The notes under the pieces are model-generated. The model ran no database searches. It had not been told where the DNA came from and saw only the letters and a program-made list of their open reading frames with translations. Positions 43,333 to 53,394 of a DNA stretch of 64,000 nt are shown one piece after another; the first letter of the stretch is position 1, and each line of letters begins with the position of its first letter. Source of the stretch: Kibdelosporangium sp040675465. GTDB taxonomy: Bacteria; Actinomycetota; Actinomycetes; Mycobacteriales; Pseudonocardiaceae. Where the stretch lies: the NCBI RefSeq assembly GCF_040675465.1, contig NZ_JBFAPA010000007.1, positions 310,001 through 374,000 of the forward strand, in the 5' to 3' direction. Made by a program: the position numbers and the translations under genes.

Positions 43333-44238
43333 ATGCAACTGGATGGAGTGCTGTTCTTCCCGGTGACTCCCTTCGACTCCGTCGGCGCGGTGGCCGAGGA
43401 TGTGCTCGCCGAGCACATCAAGCACGGCGTGGCCGCCGGGCCGGGCGGGGTCTTCGTGGCGTGCGGTACCGGAGAGTTCAACGCGCTCGACGTCGACGAG
43501 TTCGAGCGCGTCGTCAGGGTGAGCGTCGAGGCGACCGCCGGCCGCGTGCCCGTTTTCGCGGGTGCCGGTGGAGCGCTGCCGGTCACCAAGCGGTTCGCCG
43601 AGGCCGCCGAACGCGCCGGTGCCGACGGTCTGCTTCTGCTGCCGCCATATCTGGTCTCCTCACCGGGATCCGGCCTGGTGCGGTTCGTCGAGGAGGTGAC
43701 CGCGGCGACTGACCTGCCGGTGATCGTCTACCAGCGCAACAACGCGGTGCTCACCCCCGACTCGGCGATCCAGATCGCCCAGCTGCCCAAGGTGATCGGC
43801 CTAAAGGACGGCCTGGGCGACATCGACCAGATGCAGCGCATCGTGCTGGCGATCCGGTCCAAAGTGGACAAGCCGTTCCAGTTCTTCAACGGTCTCCCGA
43901 CCGCGGAGCTGACCGTCCCGGCCTACCGCGGCATCGGCGTCGAACTCTACTCCTCGGCGGTGTTCTGCTTCGCCCCGGACATCTCCCTCGGGTTCTACAA
44001 CGCGGTGCAGGCCAACGACACGGCACTGGTCAACCGGCTGCTCACGGACTTCTACCTGCCGCTGGTCGAACTGCGCGACAAGGTCCCCGGCTACGCGGTC
44101 TCGCTGGTCAAGGCGGCCGTCGTCCGATCCGGCCTCGACGTCGGCGGAGTCCGCCCGCCGCTCATCGACCCAACCCCCGAGCACCTGGCCGAGCTGGACC
44201 GGATCATCGCGGCCGGCCGTGCCGCCCTGGAGGCCTGA
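43333..44238 (+). CDS. kdgD: 5-dehydro-4-deoxyglucarate dehydratase
   Basis: A 301-residue class I aldolase-fold enzyme of the DHDPS family. It converts 5-keto-4-deoxyglucarate to 2-ketoglutarate semialdehyde with loss of CO2 and water. The Schiff-base Lys158 is in VIGLKDGLGD and the catalytic Tyr133 in VIVYQRNNA. The N-terminal block LFFPVTPFDSVGAV and GTGEFNAL are typical of KdgD. The ATG at 43333 starts MQLDGVLFF. It stands directly before the glucarate dehydratase gene with a 2-nt gap. Confidence 0.94.
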   Translation: MQLDGVLFFPVTPFDSVGAVAEDVLAEHIKHGVAAGPGGVFVACGTGEFNALDVDEFERVVRVSVEATAGRVPVFAGAGGALPVTKRFAEAAERAGADGLLLLPPYLVSSPGSGLVRFVEEVTAATDLPVIVYQRNNAVLTPDSAIQIAQLPKVIGLKDGLGDIDQMQRIVLAIRSKVDKPFQFFNGLPTAELTVPAYRGIGVELYSSAVFCFAPDISLGFYNAVQANDTALVNRLLTDFYLPLVELRDKVPGYAVSLVKAAVVRSGLDVGGVRPPLIDPTPEHLAELDRIIAAGRAALEA

Positions 44239-44240
44239 TT

Positions 44241-45515
44241 GTGAAGACTCCTGGACTGAAGATCATTGACATCGTCCTGACCCCCATCGCCTTCCGCGAC
44301 CCGCCTCTGCTGAACTCGGCCGGGGTCCACGAACCCTGGGCGCTGCGCACGATCGTCGAGGTGCACACCGAGGACGGCATCTCCGGCCTCGGCGAGACCT
44401 ACGGCGACATCGGCCACCTCGAACGGTTGCGCAGCGTCGCCCCGGCTCTGATCGGCCTGGACGCCTTTGCCACCGGCCCCATGCATCAGCGCGTGGCGGC
44501 AGCCCTCGGTGGCCAATCCGGCGACGACAAGCACGGCCTCACGGGAAAGATCTCCGCACCCGGCACCATCGACCGCGTGTACTCCCCATTCGAGGTCGCC
44601 TGCCTTGACATTCAAGGAAAGGCCACCGGCCGTCCTGTGGTCGACCTCCTCGGGGGAGCCGTCCGCGACACCGTGCCCTACAGCGCCTACCTCTTCTACA
44701 AGTGGGCCGGCCACCCTGGCGCGGAGCCGGACCAGTGGGGCGAGGCGATCGATCCGGACGGCGTCGTCGCACAGGCACGGATGCTGATCAACGAGTACGG
44801 CTTCGGTTCGATCAAGCTCAAGGGGGGTGTTTTCCCGCCCAAGCAAGAGATCGAGGCGATCCGCGCACTCCGCGAAGCCTTCCCCGACACCCCGCTGCGC
44901 CTCGACCCCAACGCGGCGTGGACGGTCGAAACGTCCCTTGAGGTCGCCGAGGCCCTCGACGGCATCGTGGAGTACCTGGAGGACCCCACCCCCGAGATCG
45001 CCGGGATGTCCCAGGTCGCAGCCAAGGCCCCGATGCCGTTGGCCACCAACATGTGCGTGGTCTCCTTCGAGCACCTCGCCCCGTCGGTCGCGGTGAACGC
45101 CGTGCAGGTCATCCTCTCCGACCACCACTACTGGGGTGGTCTCCGAAGGTCAGCCAACCTCGCGGCAATCTGCGAGACCTTCGGCATCGGCCTGTCCATG
45201 CACTCCAACTCGCACCTGGGCATCAGCCTCGCTGCGATGACGCATCTGGCCGCTGCCACACCGAACCTCACCTACGCCTGTGACACCCACTACCCCTGGA
45301 ACGCCGCAGACGACGTCGTGGCGCCTGGCGTCTTGTCCTTCGTGGACGGTTCGATCGCGGTCCCGACCGGACCTGGCCTGGGCATCGAACTCGACCGCGA
45401 CGTCCTGGCCCGGTTGGCTGAGAACTACCGGACTTGCGGCATCGTTCAGCGCGACGACACCGGCTACATGAAGAAGTTCGACCCGACCTACGAGAGGAAG
45501 CGTCCGCGGTGGTGA
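44241..45515 (+). CDS. gudD: Glucarate dehydratase (enolase superfamily)
   Basis: A 424-residue enzyme that dehydrates glucarate (possibly also galactarate-derived substrate) to 5-keto-4-deoxyglucarate. The catalytic Lys pair is Lys192/Lys194 in SIKLKGG. Metal ligands are in RLDPNAAW, YLEDPTPE and LATNMCV. The second base is His321 in MHSNSHLGIS, and SDHHYWGG carries the Asp partner. The length is a little shorter than E. coli GudD (446). GTG 44241 follows kdgD after 2 nt, and the stop overlaps the next GTG. The product feeds KdgD. Confidence 0.93.
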   Translation: MKTPGLKIIDIVLTPIAFRDPPLLNSAGVHEPWALRTIVEVHTEDGISGLGETYGDIGHLERLRSVAPALIGLDAFATGPMHQRVAAALGGQSGDDKHGLTGKISAPGTIDRVYSPFEVACLDIQGKATGRPVVDLLGGAVRDTVPYSAYLFYKWAGHPGAEPDQWGEAIDPDGVVAQARMLINEYGFGSIKLKGGVFPPKQEIEAIRALREAFPDTPLRLDPNAAWTVETSLEVAEALDGIVEYLEDPTPEIAGMSQVAAKAPMPLATNMCVVSFEHLAPSVAVNAVQVILSDHHYWGGLRRSANLAAICETFGIGLSMHSNSHLGISLAAMTHLAAATPNLTYACDTHYPWNAADDVVAPGVLSFVDGSIAVPTGPGLGIELDRDVLARLAENYRTCGIVQRDDTGYMKKFDPTYERKRPRW

Positions 45516-46648
45516 ACACGGTCGCCCACGTCTATCCGTGGGATGTCGTCGGAGATCCGGACGCGGCAGCACGCATCGCAGGACTTGGCGTGGACGCAGT
45601 CGCCTTGGCGGCCTCGTACCACACAGTCCGTGCCGCCACGCCTTCTCATCCCGGCCACCGGCTGATCGACGCCCGCCATGCGGCGTTCTACCTTCCCGTC
45701 CGCGAAGAAACCTGGCAGGGCAAGCGGTTGCGGCCCGCCGAGCCATCATGGGTCGACGAGTCGTCCTACCTGACCGCCCGTGACGCGCTTCGTGACGCCG
45801 GACTCCCGGTGTACGCGTGGACTGTCCTCACTCACTCGAGCCGGTTGGGAGATGAACACCCCGACCTTGCAGTGATGAACGCATTCGGCGACCGCTACCC
45901 GTATGCCCTCTGCCCGTCCAATGCGGACGTTGTGGAGTACTGCAAGACGCTCGTCGAGGAGATCGTCGAGCTCGGCCAGCCGGACGGTGTCGTGCTGGAG
46001 GCGTGCGGGCCGCTCGGTTTCGTGCATGGCGGGCACCACGAGAAGACTGACGGCAGCGACTGGGATGTGGTCCGCCAGAAACTCCTTTCGCTCTGCTTCT
46101 GTGCTGGATGTGTTGGACAGTATCCAGATGCGGCCGAGCTTCGCTCCCGCGTTCGGGCCGCGGTCGACGAGTCGGAGCCAGTCGATGTCGAGTCGGTTCT
46201 GGGACCGCTGGCCGATGCGGTTTTCGCAGTGCGCACTGGCATCGCGGGTAACCTGCGCAGGCTGCTGGTCGGCCGGATCCGTGAACTGGCGCCCGAAACC
46301 AGGGTGATAGTGCACGCGACCTCCGACCCGTGGGGGACCGGTCCCTTCGCCACGGTGGCACCCGAAGTTGGCGCGGACGTGGACGCGCTGGTTGCTATGT
46401 GCTGGCCTGGAGCGGAAGCGAGCACGCCGAACATCCGGGCACTGCGGAAGCTCGCGCCGGAAACCAGGATCGCCGGGTATGTGTTGGCGCTGCCTCCCAA
46501 GCCGGTGGACGGTGCGGCCATGCTCGCGGAGATGCGTGCTCTCGCTGAGGAGGGCGTGGAGGAGTTCCACCTCTACCACGCGGGTTTGGCCTCCCCGGCC
46601 CGGCTCGAGGCGATTCGCCAAGCAGTAGCAGGCTTGCGCCAGGGCTGA
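45512..46648 (+). CDS. Uncharacterised putative TIM-barrel protein with CxCxxC motif, last gene of the uronate operon
   Basis: A 378-residue cytosolic protein of unknown function. The GTG at 45512 overlaps the gudD stop by 4 nt (GTGA), so it is co-translated with glucarate dehydratase. Its pattern of short hydrophobic strands alternating with helices looks like a barrel. Conserved-looking segments include LIDARHAAFYLPV, ALCPSNADVVEYC, VLEACGPLGFVHGGHHEKTD and, at Cys195/Cys197/Cys200, LCFCAGCVGQYPD. The last resembles the LCFC-xx-C motif of putative glycosidase-like (GHL-type) proteins. No signal peptide is present. It may act on a glycoside or lactone of a uronate, or be a metal-dependent isomerase; the sequence does not decide. 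Confidence 0.75.
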   Translation: MNTVAHVYPWDVVGDPDAAARIAGLGVDAVALAASYHTVRAATPSHPGHRLIDARHAAFYLPVREETWQGKRLRPAEPSWVDESSYLTARDALRDAGLPVYAWTVLTHSSRLGDEHPDLAVMNAFGDRYPYALCPSNADVVEYCKTLVEEIVELGQPDGVVLEACGPLGFVHGGHHEKTDGSDWDVVRQKLLSLCFCAGCVGQYPDAAELRSRVRAAVDESEPVDVESVLGPLADAVFAVRTGIAGNLRRLLVGRIRELAPETRVIVHATSDPWGTGPFATVAPEVGADVDALVAMCWPGAEASTPNIRALRKLAPETRIAGYVLALPPKPVDGAAMLAEMRALAEEGVEEFHLYHAGLASPARLEAIRQAVAGLRQG

Positions 46649-46663
46649 TGCGGCTCGGAGCGT

Positions 46664-46690
46664 CCCCCGTCAATCCTGTATTGGCGGGGG
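46664..46690. terminator. Terminator of the uronate operon
   Basis: CCCCCGTCAA (46664-46673) pairs with TTGGCGGGGG (46681-46690) with one G-T pair and a 7-nt loop, 15 nt after the stop. It also lies 20 nt past the end of the convergent DUF222 gene, so it can serve both. Confidence 0.9.
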
Positions 46691-46710
46691 AGAGCCTGCT
46701 GGTTGCCGGC

Positions 46711-47889
46711 TCAGTACGGAGGTACATTGCGCTGCTCCGGAATCGTGGCGAAGGCTGGCGAATCAGTGGCAGCCGAACCGGCCAGGTTTGCCGCGGACGC
46801 TTCCGCGCTGATGCCAGAACTTACCGCTTTGTGGAACCGGCATAGCCTCCGTTCTGGGTGAACTGTCCCTGGAGCAATGGCACCACCCGGCGAGGGAAGC
46901 CTGGAATCCTCGACAGGAGCAGTGCATCCCGTCAGACGACACCGGCCGTTCGATCCGCCGACGTGGTTCGCCAGGGTGGGGGAGGGATACCGGCGTGGGC
47001 TTGTCTCCAGGATCAGTCCAGTGGGGTCGGTGATCACCCTGCGCCAGGTCGCGTTCCTTGCAAGCTCCCGGGCGTGGTCCGCGGTGATCGGGCCATATCC
47101 GGAGATCTCACCGGGGTGATCGTTCAACCCCATCAACGTCGTCATCGGCACGGTCACGTGGACCTGAACGTCGACCCGCTCGCTGTCCTGCCCCATGATC
47201 AGGTCCATCAGCACGTCCGCGCGGCACTCGGCCATCGTCTTGTCGGGAGTCTTCGCCCGCTGCGCGAGCAAGGTGATGCGCTGATGGGCGGCGGCGCACT
47301 CCTCGGCTGTGAGCCGAGCGGTCAGCCGGCTGATGCTGTCGTTGCCCGGAGCCGAGGTCACACCACGGTTCAGGCGTGCTTCCGCACGTCGGCGTTCCGC
47401 GCCCTCGGGGTCGGCCTTCAGCACCTGGTACCTGACGGCATCGCGGAACTTGGTGGGGTTGGGCCGTCTGCCGCCGGCCAGGACCCGCTGCTCAACCTCC
47501 TGGGCATCCTCATTGGACAACACATCGGTCAGGTCGTTCATGGACATGGCGCGCTTGTAGTCGATTTTTCCGTCGGACAGGGCTGTTATCGTTGCCGGTA
47601 GCCTTGTGACGAGGCTGCGGGCCTGAAGGATTTTCGCCGCTGCCGTATGTGGCGAGACGCCGAGTTCCATGGCCACCTCGTCCCTGGCACCCTCGGCGAG
47701 TTCCGAACCGCGCTGAGTGGGCTGGCGCAACTCGGCGAACCGGGCCAGCGCCTGCGCTTCTCGAGCGTCGTAGTGGGACTTCACCTCCTGGGCATGGGTG
47801 ATCACCTCCAGACACTGTGTCGCGGTCATCTCGGGTATGGGAATGGCCGCATGGGGATCGGGCCGATGGGGTTTCGCGGTATCGAACAT
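46711..47889 (-). CDS. DUF222/13E12-type protein with degenerate HNH nuclease motif
   Basis: 392 residues. The N-terminal DUF222 region (about 20-270) has ALARFAELRQPTQ and ELGVSPHTAAAKILQARSLVTRLPATITALSDGKIDYKRA, typical of mycobacterial 13E12-type proteins. The C-terminal HNH region starts with the zinc Cys GRCRLTGCTAPV, but where active members have a D-L-D-H-x-x-P core this one has EDSRLPSPGG, and only CRFHK remains of the final C-x2-H block. Nuclease activity is therefore doubtful. The family is often repeated and mobile in actinobacterial genomes. It lies convergent to the uronate operon. Confidence 0.85.
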   Translation of the reverse strand: MFDTAKPHRPDPHAAIPIPEMTATQCLEVITHAQEVKSHYDAREAQALARFAELRQPTQRGSELAEGARDEVAMELGVSPHTAAAKILQARSLVTRLPATITALSDGKIDYKRAMSMNDLTDVLSNEDAQEVEQRVLAGGRRPNPTKFRDAVRYQVLKADPEGAERRRAEARLNRGVTSAPGNDSISRLTARLTAEECAAAHQRITLLAQRAKTPDKTMAECRADVLMDLIMGQDSERVDVQVHVTVPMTTLMGLNDHPGEISGYGPITADHARELARNATWRRVITDPTGLILETSPRRYPSPTLANHVGGSNGRCRLTGCTAPVEDSRLPSPGGAIAPGTVHPERRLCRFHKAVSSGISAEASAANLAGSAATDSPAFATIPEQRNVPPY

Positions 47890-48031
47890 GAGTTCACTTT
47901 ATCGATGTTCTGCCTGGTTGGGCAGGTGTTTCACCCGTCCGGGTACCTCTGTTTCGCGCACATCAAGGTCGAGAACTTGTTTTGCCGACGGTGCATGCAA
48001 CCTCAGGGCGGACTGCTCCCGTCTCTGCTAC

Positions 48032-48490
48032 ATGAGACGCCTAGCCGCCCTTGGAGCCGGGGTCCTTCTCGCGTTGAGCGCCGTCGCGTGTGGTGCCACC
48101 GCCGATCCCGGCTCGGGATCGAACCCACCGGAAATCTCCACCGCTGACCCGAGTTCGGAGCCGCAGACGCCAGGCGAGGCGCCTGCCGGGGCCAAACTCG
48201 TGGCGAAAGTCGATGCTTCTCAGCTTCCCGAGGGGTACCCGCGGAAGGTGTGGACCGAGGGTGATGGCTCCAGAATCGGGCTGGTCGCCCAGGAAGGCGG
48301 CTGTAGCAAGGCAAGCGTGGAAATCGCCGAGCAGAACGAGCAGCACGTCGTGCTGAACATGGTCGAGACCAGCCCGGCCAAGGAACAGATGTGCACGATG
48401 GACATCCGGTACCCCTCGTTCACGGTGACACTCAATGCGCCGCTTGCCGACCGCCCGGTCGCATTGGTCTACCAGAAACGCACCGTCTAA
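48032..48490 (+). CDS. Small secreted lipoprotein
   Basis: 152 residues starting MRRLAALGAGVLLALSAVACG, a lipoprotein signal with lipobox V-A-C. A Pro/Ser/Thr-rich linker (about 25-55) follows, and then a folded domain of about 95 residues with two Cys (EGGCSKA, EQMCTMD) likely to pair. The family is not recognised; such proteins are common actinobacterial surface lipoproteins. The ATG at 48032 gives the signal directly, although no strong ribosome site is seen. A hairpin follows the stop at once. Confidence 0.75.
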   Translation: MRRLAALGAGVLLALSAVACGATADPGSGSNPPEISTADPSSEPQTPGEAPAGAKLVAKVDASQLPEGYPRKVWTEGDGSRIGLVAQEGGCSKASVEIAEQNEQHVVLNMVETSPAKEQMCTMDIRYPSFTVTLNAPLADRPVALVYQKRTV

Positions 48491-48496
48491 GAGCGC

Positions 48497-48525
48497 GCCC
48501 GGCCGGTCTGCCCCGCCGGTCGGGC
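48497..48525 (+). terminator. Terminator after the lipoprotein gene
   Basis: GCCCGGCCGG (48497-48506) pairs with CCGGTCGGGC (48516-48525), with one G-T pair and a 9-nt loop, directly after the stop. The remaining gap to 48745 has no visible gene. Confidence 0.75.
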
Positions 48526-48745
48526 TTCCCACTTCGGCGCAACTGCTTTCTACGTTGAGATTCCGCCTCGGCGTCCACACGTTCGGGTGAAGGACGCGCG
48601 ACAGTTGCCGACGTTCGGTCGGGCCGGTGCCAAGCTGAACCTGTGAGCAGTCGCTTGTGTCTTCCTTCTGTTGTGCACGAGCCTGGTTGGTGTCTGGACA
48701 TCGGCGGGGAGGCCTTGGTGGGCGCTGGAAGCGTGGTGCTACCGA

Positions 48746-49657
48746 TCAGGTACGAGACAGAAGGGTGTGGGCGATCGCGGTCTGCTCCGGTGGGAGGGCA
48801 GGCTCATGGTCGGTAATGACCCACAAGCAGTTCTGCAGGACTCGTCCGAGTGTCCAGCCGGTTGCTCGTTGCCGGTCCAGGCCGAGGATCTCCGTCATCG
48901 CGTCGAATCGGCGAAGGATGCCACGGCGAACGTCGCCGGATGCCACGACGTCGTCCCATCGGTTGACGAGTGCGGGCAGGAGTTCGAACGCTGGGTCGCC
49001 TGCTAGAGGCTTCGGGTCGATGGCGAGCCATGGTTCACGGTCGCCCGTGAGAATGTTGTCGTAGTGCAGATCCCAGTGCAGCAACCGATCGCCTGCTTCG
49101 GGGAGTAGTTCGCGAACAGCTGCCGCACAGGTGTGAAGAAGGCGGCGATCGTCGGGATCAGGCAGCGCTGATGCAACCCGGGGTGTCCGTTCGACCATGG
49201 CTTCGGCGATGTCCGCCAGGCGGCGCATGCCTTCTGGGGCTTGTTGAGTGACGAGTCTGGCCATGAGTTCGGAAAGAATCCGGACCGCGGCTATCTCATC
49301 TCGCATCGTCGAAAGTGAACGATCGGCGCGCAGCCGTTCCAACAGCATCGTCCCGGTCTCGGGATCGTGTTCAAGAAGAAGGACGGCGCCGTTGCCGTTC
49401 CACTGGCGGAGAGCTACAGGCTCGTCGATTGTCTCGGCCGACACCGGCTGCAGCTTCAGGGCAGCGCGCTGACCGTCCGATTTGGTCACCGGCAGAACAA
49501 GCGCCACCACCCCGTGCGCTGGCTCTCCGTCCAACCGGAGATGCCAGCGCTCGAGGTAAGTGTTCGCTAACGTGGGTAACGCTTCGAGCCACGCTGTGCT
49601 GATCTCAGGTTCGTACTTGCGCAGAGATGCCGACAGCGCTTCAGGTATCCGGATCAG
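48746..49657 (-). CDS. Aminoglycoside/hydroxyurea-type phosphotransferase with an apparent CTG start
   Basis: A kinase of the streptomycin 6-phosphotransferase (APH(6)/hydroxyurea resistance) family. The core has VALVLPVTKSDGQRAALKLQ, GNGAVLLLEHDPETGTMLLERL, the catalytic loop HWDLHYDNIL and AIDPKPLAGDPAFELLPAL (metal-binding Asp). The in-frame sequence upstream of the first TTG (49534) is clearly coding: IRIPEALSASLRKYEPEIST then AWLEALPTLANTYLERW matches the expected family N-terminus. It opens with CTG at 49657, two codons after an in-frame TAG that is itself the stop of the fumarase gene. A CTG start with TAGGTAG upstream gives 303 residues, the usual length. A mutated ATG/GTG is the alternative. 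It is cotranscribed with the fumarase gene. Confidence 0.8.
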   Translation of the reverse strand: MIRIPEALSASLRKYEPEISTAWLEALPTLANTYLERWHLRLDGEPAHGVVALVLPVTKSDGQRAALKLQPVSAETIDEPVALRQWNGNGAVLLLEHDPETGTMLLERLRADRSLSTMRDEIAAVRILSELMARLVTQQAPEGMRRLADIAEAMVERTPRVASALPDPDDRRLLHTCAAAVRELLPEAGDRLLHWDLHYDNILTGDREPWLAIDPKPLAGDPAFELLPALVNRWDDVVASGDVRRGILRRFDAMTEILGLDRQRATGWTLGRVLQNCLWVITDHEPALPPEQTAIAHTLLSRT

Positions 49658-49663
49658 CTGCGT

Positions 49664-51322
<1,659 letters not shown>

Positions 51323-52162
51323 GCGGGCTCCTTTGCGCGCGGTCGGGAACATCCGTGACGTTACCGAACACGCTGGGAACCGTCAGATGCGGCGCCGCGT
51401 TGAGTGGGTCACAGGAGCGATTCAGGGCGCCGCTGTCTGCAGACCTCACTGGCGTCCTGTGAGCGCGAAGGGGCGTCGAACAGTGGTTCGTACGGACGTC
51501 GCGGGCTGTGGTTGCGCGGTTGAAGACCTGGGTGCATAAGCAGTCTGAAGATGGGCTGGTCTGGTGTTGCCGCAGGGCATTGTTTGTCGCTTGCGCCGAC
51601 CAAAGAACCTGATGGCTCAGGTCGAATTCGTGATGAACGTGAAGGCCGCTAGCGGGAGATGTGCGTCGGACGAAAGACCGCGCCAAGCGAGTTCAGTCGC
51701 AATGCGAACAACGTTCTCGAGGCTCACACGCGGGTGTGTGAGCCGACGCGTAGCTGGGAAGACATCCGCATGCGTGGACTAAGGCTCTCATGCGGGGTTC
51801 GGCAAACCTGTGCAAGACAGGCGGTTGACCGCGATGACGAGTAGGGGCGCCGTGGGTGCGCCGCCGTGCGCCTGGGTTTCCCGTGCGGTGCCGAGCGACT
51901 ATCCGTGTGTCCCCCACATCCGCAACTTGTGCAGAAGTTGGACCGCCCGTCACGGGGTGATGGGAATCGCACCCCTGTGATCCCATCACCCGTGACGTGC
52001 GGAGTATTGCGGAAGGCCGCGCCAGCCCCCGACCGCCGCGACCTCCCGAGGAGTGCGACTACACACCGTCCTCGACTGTGCGCGCCGCGTAGGTTCCGTT
52101 GCGCCTCCAGAATTGTGACCGGCGTCACGACTGGGGGTGACTATGTGGCTTGTGTCACGGTT
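51323..52162. other. 840-bp intergenic stretch with two hairpins
   Basis: No credible gene on either strand. A perfect 9-bp hairpin lies at 51721-51744 (GGCTCACAC with GTGTGAGCC). A much larger one is annotated separately at 51948-51997. The fumarase promoter should lie near 51340-51420, where no clear consensus was seen. Confidence 0.6.
51948..51997 (-). terminator. Large stem-loop downstream of sigB
   Basis: Arms 51948-51965 and 51981-51997 pair over 17 bp with a single bulged G and a 15-nt loop. It lies 165 nt beyond the sigB stop. No T tract follows on the minus strand. Confidence 0.6.
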
Positions 52163-53143
52163 CTAACTGGCGTAGGCGCGGAGCTTCTCGGCCCGCTCGC
52201 CCTGCCGCAGCTTGGACATGACCTCGCGCTCGATCTGCCGCACGCGTTCACGGGACAGGCCGAACCGCTTGCCGATCTGGTCCAGCGTGCGCGGCTGACC
52301 GTCGTCGATTCCGTAGCGCAACCGGATCACGTGCTGTTCACGCTCATCCAGCGTCGCCAGGACCCGACGGAGGTCGTCCTGCAGCAGGCCGGAAATCACC
52401 GCACCCTCGGCGTCGGTCGCCTCGGAGTCCTCGATGAAGTCGCCCAGCGGGGCGTCCTCCTCGGCCCCCACCGGCATGTCCAGGCTGACCGGGTCACGGG
52501 CGTGGTCGAGCAGGTCGGCGACCTTGTTCGCGCTCAGTCCGGACTCCTTGGCGAGCTCGTCCGTCGTGGCCTCGCGCCCGAGCTGCTGGTGCAGGTCCCG
52601 CTTGATCCGGGCCAGCTTGTTCACCTGCTCGACCAGGTGAACGGGCAGCCGGATGGTGCGGCCCTGGTCGGCCATCCCCCGCGTGATGGCCTGGCGGATC
52701 CACCACGTCGCGTACGTGGAGAACTTGAAGCCCTTGGTGTAGTCGAACTTCTCCACCGCGCGGATCAACCCCAGGTTGCCCTCCTGGATCAGGTCGAGCA
52801 ACGGCATCCCGCGGCCGGTGTAGCGCTTGGCCAATGACACGACCAGGCGCAGGTTCGCCTCCAGCAGGTGGTTCTTGGCCACGTGCCCGTCGGCGATGAG
52901 TGACTTCAGTTCGAGCTTGCGCTGCGGCGCGAGCTGAGGGCTCGTGTCCAGCATGTGCTGGGCGAACACCCCGGCCTCGATCCGCTTGGCGAGCTCGACC
53001 TCCTCAGCGGCCGTCAGCAGTGCCGTCTTGCCGATTCCGTTGAGGTAGACGCGGACCAGGTCCGCCGCCGGCCCCTGTGCGTCCAGATCCAGTTCCATGG
53101 TGACTTCAGGGACCTCGTGGTCCACAGCCTGCGGGACGGTCAT
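52163..53143 (-). CDS. sigB: Principal-like RNA polymerase sigma factor SigB
   Basis: A 326-residue group 2 sigma factor. Region 1.2 has DLVRVYLNGIGKTALLTAAEEVELAKRIE. Region 2 has LRLVVSLAKRYTGRGMPLLDLIQEGNLGLIRAVEKFDY and FKFSTYATWWIRQAITR (the -10 binding helix). Region 3 has GREATTDELAKESG, and region 4 has LRYGIDDGQPRTLDQIGKRFGLSRERVRQIE. The N-terminal acidic extension of SigA is missing and the length matches mycobacterial SigB (323). The ATG at 53143 has a GGGAGGGAG site. A stress-type ECF promoter lies about 100 nt upstream, as in mycobacteria, where SigE and SigH transcribe sigB. Confidence 0.93.
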   Translation of the reverse strand: MTVPQAVDHEVPEVTMELDLDAQGPAADLVRVYLNGIGKTALLTAAEEVELAKRIEAGVFAQHMLDTSPQLAPQRKLELKSLIADGHVAKNHLLEANLRLVVSLAKRYTGRGMPLLDLIQEGNLGLIRAVEKFDYTKGFKFSTYATWWIRQAITRGMADQGRTIRLPVHLVEQVNKLARIKRDLHQQLGREATTDELAKESGLSANKVADLLDHARDPVSLDMPVGAEEDAPLGDFIEDSEATDAEGAVISGLLQDDLRRVLATLDEREQHVIRLRYGIDDGQPRTLDQIGKRFGLSRERVRQIEREVMSKLRQGERAEKLRAYAS

Positions 53144-53245
53144 CGGACTCCCTCCCCCTGTCTCGGGCTGGCAGTAGTCGCGTCGCACCCACGCGACCCA
53201 CGGTCCCGCTGGGACCTCGTAGCCCGTTGGTTGGACACTTGGGAA

Positions 53246-53272
53246 AACGTGTCCGAGTCGAGATTCGTTCCC
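53246..53272 (-). promoter_or_regulatory. ECF-type (SigE/SigH-like) promoter of sigB
   Basis: On the minus strand GGGAAC (53272-53267) and CGTT (53249-53246) are separated by about 17-18 nt, matching the GGGAAC / CGTT consensus used by extracytoplasmic-function sigma factors. A leader of about 95 nt follows to the sigB ATG. Confidence 0.7.
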
Positions 53273-53394
53273 GCTTTCCCAACTTGATGACGTCACAACT
53301 CGAGACACGGTTGCGTGCCCAAGCCTGAGGTTTTCCTGAGAGACCGGGATGTCCGGTCACGCACTGTCCACAGTGTCCGCAGCTGAGAAGGTCC

